A stretch of DNA of 22,082 nucleotides from contig CAYVIV010000012.1 of NCBI GenBank assembly GCA_964451705.1, positions 1 to 22,082 of the forward strand, in the 5' to 3' direction. The stretch comes from CAYYFV01 sp964451705 (GTDB taxonomy: Bacteria; Patescibacteriota; Gracilibacteria; UBA1369; GCA-2718715). Position numbers and translations under genes: made by a program. The notes beneath the pieces are model-generated. The model saw nothing but the letters and a program-made list of their open reading frames with translations. It was not told the DNA's origin and ran no database searches. This document shows, in pieces, positions 21,993 to 22,082 of the stretch; position 1 is the first letter of the stretch; every line of letters begins with the position of its first letter.

Positions 21993-22082
21993 TCAGGAGG
22001 CTTTACCACTGTCGTAGCTTGCTTTGGGACTTTCCTTCGGGCTTGCTTTGGAGCTTGCCTTGGGGCTTGCTTTACCACTGTC
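21993..22082 (-). CDS. C-terminal fragment of a Ser/Lys/Ala/Pro-repeat protein (cut by the window edge)
   Basis: The minus strand from the window edge reads 29 codons without interruption to a TGA. The peptide consists of near-repeats of K-A-S-P and K-A-S-S, bounded at both ends by the same DSGKAS hexapeptide. The peptide-level repeat and the codon periodicity in DNA (GCTTGCTTTGG units on the plus strand) argue that this is a real frame. Ser-Pro-Lys-Ala tails occur in histone-H1-like and AlgP-like DNA-binding proteins and also in disordered linkers of surface proteins. The body of the protein lies outside the window, so no function can be given. Confidence 0.6.
   Translation of the reverse strand, partial: DSGKASPKASSKASPKESPKASYDSGKAS

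Noticed and set aside
1..22082. Possible recoding of TGA as Gly (Gracilibacteria/Absconditabacteria code)
   Set aside because: TGA ends livH in an ATGA overlap and ends the right-edge frame. Other stops are TAA and TAG, and the conserved genes read through cleanly with the standard code.

Overview
The window is an AT-rich bacterial segment with one scaffold gap (100 N, 9252-9351). The most likely source is a Patescibacteria/CPR-type organism. The reasons are an exported protein with three SLH repeats, a TrmB-family regulator, a Wzy/WaaL-like ligase with a repeat tail, long orphan proteins, and an almost complete lack of Shine-Dalgarno sequences. This placement is inference from gene style and not a phylogenetic result. 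TGA works as a stop (livH at 6098-6100, the right-edge gene at 21993-21995) and Trp is TGG, so the TGA=Gly code of Gracilibacteria/Absconditabacteria is not in use.

Left part (199-10592): a tRNA-Thr(GGT) gene is followed by a block holding four units. These are a 1080-aa transglutaminase/LRR/DUF58 protein, a complete five-gene Liv-type amino-acid ABC transporter operon, a divergent TrmB-type regulator, and a cystathionine gamma-synthase/lyase-type PLP enzyme. The last 21 bases of the tRNA plus 26 bases downstream (254-300) recur in the same orientation at 10546-10592, with 40 of 47 positions identical. This is the footprint expected of an island inserted at the 3' end of a tRNA gene. No integrase is visible, so the element is old, decayed, or was mobilised in trans. 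Transporter, regulator and sulfur-amino-acid enzyme together suggest uptake and use of amino acids.

Right part (10593-22082): mostly minus-strand chromosomal-looking genes. They include a secreted or lipid-anchored helical orphan, an SLH protein, a plus-strand HAD phosphatase, a thioredoxin-CcdA/DsbD fusion, a small two-helix membrane protein, a BaiN/HI0933-type flavoprotein, an NADPH-FMN-reductase-like flavodoxin fold, a secreted repeat protein, an O-antigen-ligase-like protein, a second HAD phosphatase, two orphans, and the C-terminal tail of a Ser/Lys/Pro/Ala protein cut by the window edge. Three redox proteins lie within 14.1-17.8 kb.

Several promoters match the sigma-70 consensus very well, and some -10 boxes lie only 8-9 bases from the start codon, implying very short or no leaders. 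Ser-rich low-complexity stretches recur in at least four proteins between 14 and 22 kb, and a 43-bp tandem repeat sits in front of the thioredoxin-DsbD gene.
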